A DNA stretch of 44,836 bases from CAZABP01 sp964483245 (lineage in GTDB: Bacteria; Planctomycetota; UBA1135; UBA2386). The position numbers and the translations under genes were made by a program. The notes under the pieces were generated by a model that saw only the letters and a program-made list of their open reading frames with translations, ran no database searches and was not told the DNA's origin. Positions 42,021 to 44,836 of the stretch are shown here, one piece after another (position 1 is the first letter of the stretch; every line of letters starts with the position of its first letter). The DNA lies in NCBI GenBank assembly GCA_964483245.1, contig CAZABP010000040.1, positions 1 through 44,836 on the forward strand. The letters run 5' to 3'.

Positions 42021-44836
42021 GCTGCCGCCGGAGCTGGCCGGCCGCTACGAGCTGCTGCGCGAGCTCGGCGGCAGCGAGGGACGGACGTTCCTCGCGCGCG
42101 GGTCCGACGGGTCGGAGTACGTCTGGAAGCTGCTCCCGCCCGGCATCCGCCCGCTCGAAGCGAGCCTCGTGCAGTCGCTCGACCATCCAGCGATCCCGGC
42201 CGTCGTCGCGAGCGGCGTCGATGCCGATGGCGCGGCATGGCTGCTGCGCGTGTTCCTGTCCGGGACGCCGCTGTCCGAGCCGCCGGCGCTGGATCCCGAC
42301 CGACTCGCGCAACTCGCGGCCGATCTGCTGGAGCTGCTCGGCTACGTGCATCAGCGCGGGCTGCTGCACCTCGATCTGAAGCCGGCCAACCTGCTGCAGC
42401 GACCGCCCGGGGCACCGACGCGGTTCGCGCTGCTCGACTTCGGACTCGGTGCCCGCGGCAGCCAACGCGCGCAGCGCGGCACGCCGTTGTTCGCGGCCCC
42501 GGAGCAGCATCTCGGACTGACCGTGGATGCGCGCACCGATCTGTACGGCCTCGGCGCGACGCTGCTGGCGTTGCTGCGACCGCAGGCGAGGCCGCTCGCG
42601 GGTTTCTCGGCGCGGCTGCTGCGCGACGGCCTCCCGGCCGCCCTCGGTGTGTCGCTCGACGAGCTCCCGGCGCCGTTTCCGAAGCTGTTGCCCCGCCTGC
42701 TGGCGCCGGAGATGGCACGGCGCTTCGCCGACGCGCAGGAGGCACTCGAGCTGCTCGCCGGCGCCGGCGGCAGGCCGGGGCTCGGACTGTTGGTGCCGGA
42801 CCCGGTAGCACTCTGGGGCGCATGGCTCGAGCAGGTGCTCGCCGAAGCACCGCCGGAGGGTGCGATCGAACTGCGCGGGGGCACGGCCGCCGACCGCGGG
42901 CAGCTCGCGCTGCACGCGTTCGCGACACACCCGGAGCTGCGCCAGCTCGTCGACGGTGACGGCGCCATCCGGCTCGACCGCGCCGGCAGCGGAGCCCGCG
43001 TGCGCGAGCTACCGGCGCTCGATCGTGCGCGGATCGCGCAGCATCTGCAGGCTTGCGTCGGACTCAGCGCGGACGTCGCGCAAGCGGTCGCGACGTCCTC
43101 GCTGCGCGTCCGCGACACCGCGGAACTGACGCGCGCGTTGCACGGCCTCGTCGACGCGGGCGCAATCGTGCCGGATGGCATGCGCTGGATCTGGCCGGAC
43201 GCCACCGCGGGTCGCACGGCGGGCGACGTCAGCGCGGTCACGCCCGATCCGGTGGATGTCGAGCGGGCCGCCGCCAGCGGCAGACCGGGCGCGGCGCTGC
43301 GTGCCTGGCGCGACTCCGCCGCACAGCTCGAGCCGGAGGCCGAGCGGGGGCTCCGCCATGCGCTGGTGCGCGGCCTGCTGGTCGGTGGCGAAGCGGCGAC
43401 CGCGATCATGTTGGCGCACGATGCGCCGGTGCTGCGCGCGCGGGCACTGCTGGATCTCGGGCGCGTGCACGAAGCCGCCGACACGCTGGCGGTTGTGCCG
43501 CAGGACACCGAACGGGCGAACCGCGTCGCCGCCGCGATCGCGTACCACCGCGGCGAGCTGGCCGAGGTGCTGCGGCGCACCGAGGGGCAGGAGGAGCCGG
43601 GTCTGCTGGCGCTGCGTGCATCGGCGTTGCTGGGTGGCGGGAATCACACGGAGTGCGCACGGATCTCGGAGCGCGTACTGGCACGGGTTTCGGCGGAGCA
43701 GCAGCCGCATCTGCGCGCCGCGGTGCTGACGAACCTCGCCCTCGCGCGACGTGCACAGGGAGACCTGGACACCGCGCGGGAGGCGCTGACCGAGGCAGCC
43801 GCACTCCACCGGCGCCTGGGACATGTGCGGCACACGGCCTCGACGTTGATGAACCTCGGCGTGCTCGCGAAGGATCTGGGTGACTACGCCGCCGCCCGCG
43901 AGCACCAACGCCAGGCGCGCACGATGCTGCAGCATGTCGGCGACGACCTCGGCGCGGTGACCGCCGACGCAAACCTCGGGCTGCTCGCGCTCGCCGAAGG
44001 GAATCGCGACGACGCGCTGCAGCGGCTGCGGAGCGCCGAGCGACGACTGGCCGACGCCGGTGCACAGCACCTGCACGCGCAGGTCCGCGCCGCACTGCAG
44101 CGCATCGAGGTCACCGCCCCGTTGGCCGACTCGACGCCACCACCCCTGACCGGGGAGGATCCGCCGGTGCCCGCAGAATCCCAGCCCGGCAGCGTCCCGC
44201 TCGAAGTCTTCCGCACGTTCCTTGCGGTCAACCGCCGGCTCGCCAGCGAAGCGGATCTCGGCAAGGCCATGGGTGCCCTGCTCGATGCCGCCGTCACGCT
44301 GACCGGCGGCCGCCACGGCCTGCTGCTGCTTTCGCGGCCGGATGGGCTCCGGCTCGAGTTCCAGAGCGGCGAGGCGGCGCCGGCCGCCGCCGCGTTCTCC
44401 CGCTCACTGGTACACCGGGCGATGCAGACCGGACGCAGCCTGACCGCCGATGACGCGCTGGCCGATCGCGAGTTGGTCGAGATGCAGAGTGTCCGCGAGC
44501 TGCGGGTCCGCTCCGCGGTCTGCGTGCCGTTCCGCTCCGCCGGTGGTGCGACCGGGGCGCTGTACGTGGAGCACCCCAGCCGTGCCGGTGCGTTCGGTCC
44601 CCGCGAGAAGCAGCACCTCGAAGTCCTGGCCGACCAGGCCGCGATCGCCGCCGACCGTCTGCTGCACGAGGAGCGGCTGCAGCAGGATCTGGCGCAGAGC
44701 AAGCGGCAGCTCGCGATCGCCGACCGCGTCACGCGCCGGCGCAACGACGAGCTGATCGGCGACAGCGCGGCGATGCAGAAGCTCCGCGCGCAGATCGACC
44801 GGCTCGCACGCGCCGATCTGCCGATCCTGATCACAG
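42004..44836 (+). CDS. Protein kinase-TPR-GAF-sigma54 activator fusion, 3'-truncated
   Basis: The frame runs from GTG 42004, inside the DUF1501 gene, to the window end (944 codons, no stop). Residues about 14-250 are a Hanks kinase: glycine loop LGGSEGRTFLARG, Lys in YVWKLL (K42), HLDLKPANL with Leu in place of the usual Arg (D124, K126), LDFGLG (D145), and AAPEQ. A TPR-like helical array follows (about 470-700, e.g. LTEAAALHRRLGHVRHT, STLMNLGVLAKDLGDYAAAR), then a GAF domain (about 740-890, VRSAVCVPFRSAGGATGALY). At 916 the sigma54-activator AAA+ domain begins (ELIGDSAAMQKLRAQIDRLA, PILIT), and the Walker A should follow just outside. This combines an eukaryotic-like kinase with an enhancer-binding protein. 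Its overlap with DUF1501 suggests a regulator of that operon. Confidence 0.9.
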   Translation, partial: MSSWPELPPELAGRYELLRELGGSEGRTFLARGSDGSEYVWKLLPPGIRPLEASLVQSLDHPAIPAVVASGVDADGAAWLLRVFLSGTPLSEPPALDPDRLAQLAADLLELLGYVHQRGLLHLDLKPANLLQRPPGAPTRFALLDFGLGARGSQRAQRGTPLFAAPEQHLGLTVDARTDLYGLGATLLALLRPQARPLAGFSARLLRDGLPAALGVSLDELPAPFPKLLPRLLAPEMARRFADAQEALELLAGAGGRPGLGLLVPDPVALWGAWLEQVLAEAPPEGAIELRGGTAADRGQLALHAFATHPELRQLVDGDGAIRLDRAGSGARVRELPALDRARIAQHLQACVGLSADVAQAVATSSLRVRDTAELTRALHGLVDAGAIVPDGMRWIWPDATAGRTAGDVSAVTPDPVDVERAAASGRPGAALRAWRDSAAQLEPEAERGLRHALVRGLLVGGEAATAIMLAHDAPVLRARALLDLGRVHEAADTLAVVPQDTERANRVAAAIAYHRGELAEVLRRTEGQEEPGLLALRASALLGGGNHTECARISERVLARVSAEQQPHLRAAVLTNLALARRAQGDLDTAREALTEAAALHRRLGHVRHTASTLMNLGVLAKDLGDYAAAREHQRQARTMLQHVGDDLGAVTADANLGLLALAEGNRDDALQRLRSAERRLADAGAQHLHAQVRAALQRIEVTAPLADSTPPPLTGEDPPVPAESQPGSVPLEVFRTFLAVNRRLASEADLGKAMGALLDAAVTLTGGRHGLLLLSRPDGLRLEFQSGEAAPAAAAFSRSLVHRAMQTGRSLTADDALADRELVEMQSVRELRVRSAVCVPFRSAGGATGALYVEHPSRAGAFGPREKQHLEVLADQAAIAADRLLHEERLQQDLAQSKRQLAIADRVTRRRNDELIGDSAAMQKLRAQIDRLARADLPILIT

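Overview
This is a GC-rich chromosomal window that most resembles a member of the Planctomycetota. The case rests on gene content: a cytochrome-type DUF1549/DUF1553 gene followed by a Tat-exported DUF1501 gene, a formylglycine sulfatase, a planctomycete-style ECF sigma factor divergent from a membrane Ser/Thr kinase, a Kelch protein with a characteristic C-terminal domain, and many small secreted proteins of unknown function. No rRNA, tRNA, CRISPR array or complete insertion sequence was recognised. The exact lineage cannot be fixed from this sequence alone.

Layout, left to right. Positions 1-2179 hold the 3' part of a class II (B12-dependent) ribonucleotide reductase. An intergenic stretch with palindromic GGGGTCAGACCCC-type repeats follows, then a secreted protein of unknown function, a repeat-flanked gene remnant, a pyrimidine-rich tract and a methyltransferase. 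Next are Dps and a two-gene minus-strand operon of two DNA polymerases (Y-family DinB-like, then error-prone DnaE2), with a good sigma70-type promoter that predicts a leaderless message. Positions 10.4-15 kb carry a duplicated DUF1579 protein, a 74-bp tandem repeat, a SEC-C zinc protein, a voltage-gated K+ channel gene interrupted by one in-frame TAG, and a secreted protein. Positions 15.2-21 kb hold the kinase / ECF sigma pair and a 12-repeat Kelch protein.

Positions 21.3-28.5 kb carry an M16-like peptidase, a DUF6263-like secreted protein, an arsenate reductase coupled to a histidine-phosphatase relative lacking its second catalytic histidine, a divergent cysteine-pair-rich lipoprotein, a sulfatase-HAD phosphatase operon, and a lipoprotein MsrB downstream of an amino-acid-type ABC importer whose binding protein and permease are fused. 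Positions 30.9-37 kb hold a Tat-exported TIM-barrel protein overlapping rlmH, a DUF2911-like secreted protein, a 160-bp nested inverted-repeat element, a GT-C membrane glycosyltransferase, and a VOC protein coupled to an AI-2E-family transporter. The right end (37-44.8 kb) is a tightly overlapping run: DUF1549/1553, DUF1501, then a kinase-TPR-GAF-sigma54-activator fusion that leaves the window.

The most original signals are (i) the arsenate reductase / degenerate phosphatase / Cys-pair lipoprotein locus, (ii) the MsrB-lipoprotein plus fused ABC importer operon, (iii) the DinB-DnaE2 cassette with an altered catalytic acidic pair and no ImuA, (iv) the 33345-33504 nested palindrome, (v) the nonsense-interrupted K+ channel, and (vi) the dispersed GGGGTCAGACCCC palindromes around a gene remnant. 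None can be called a new system from sequence alone.
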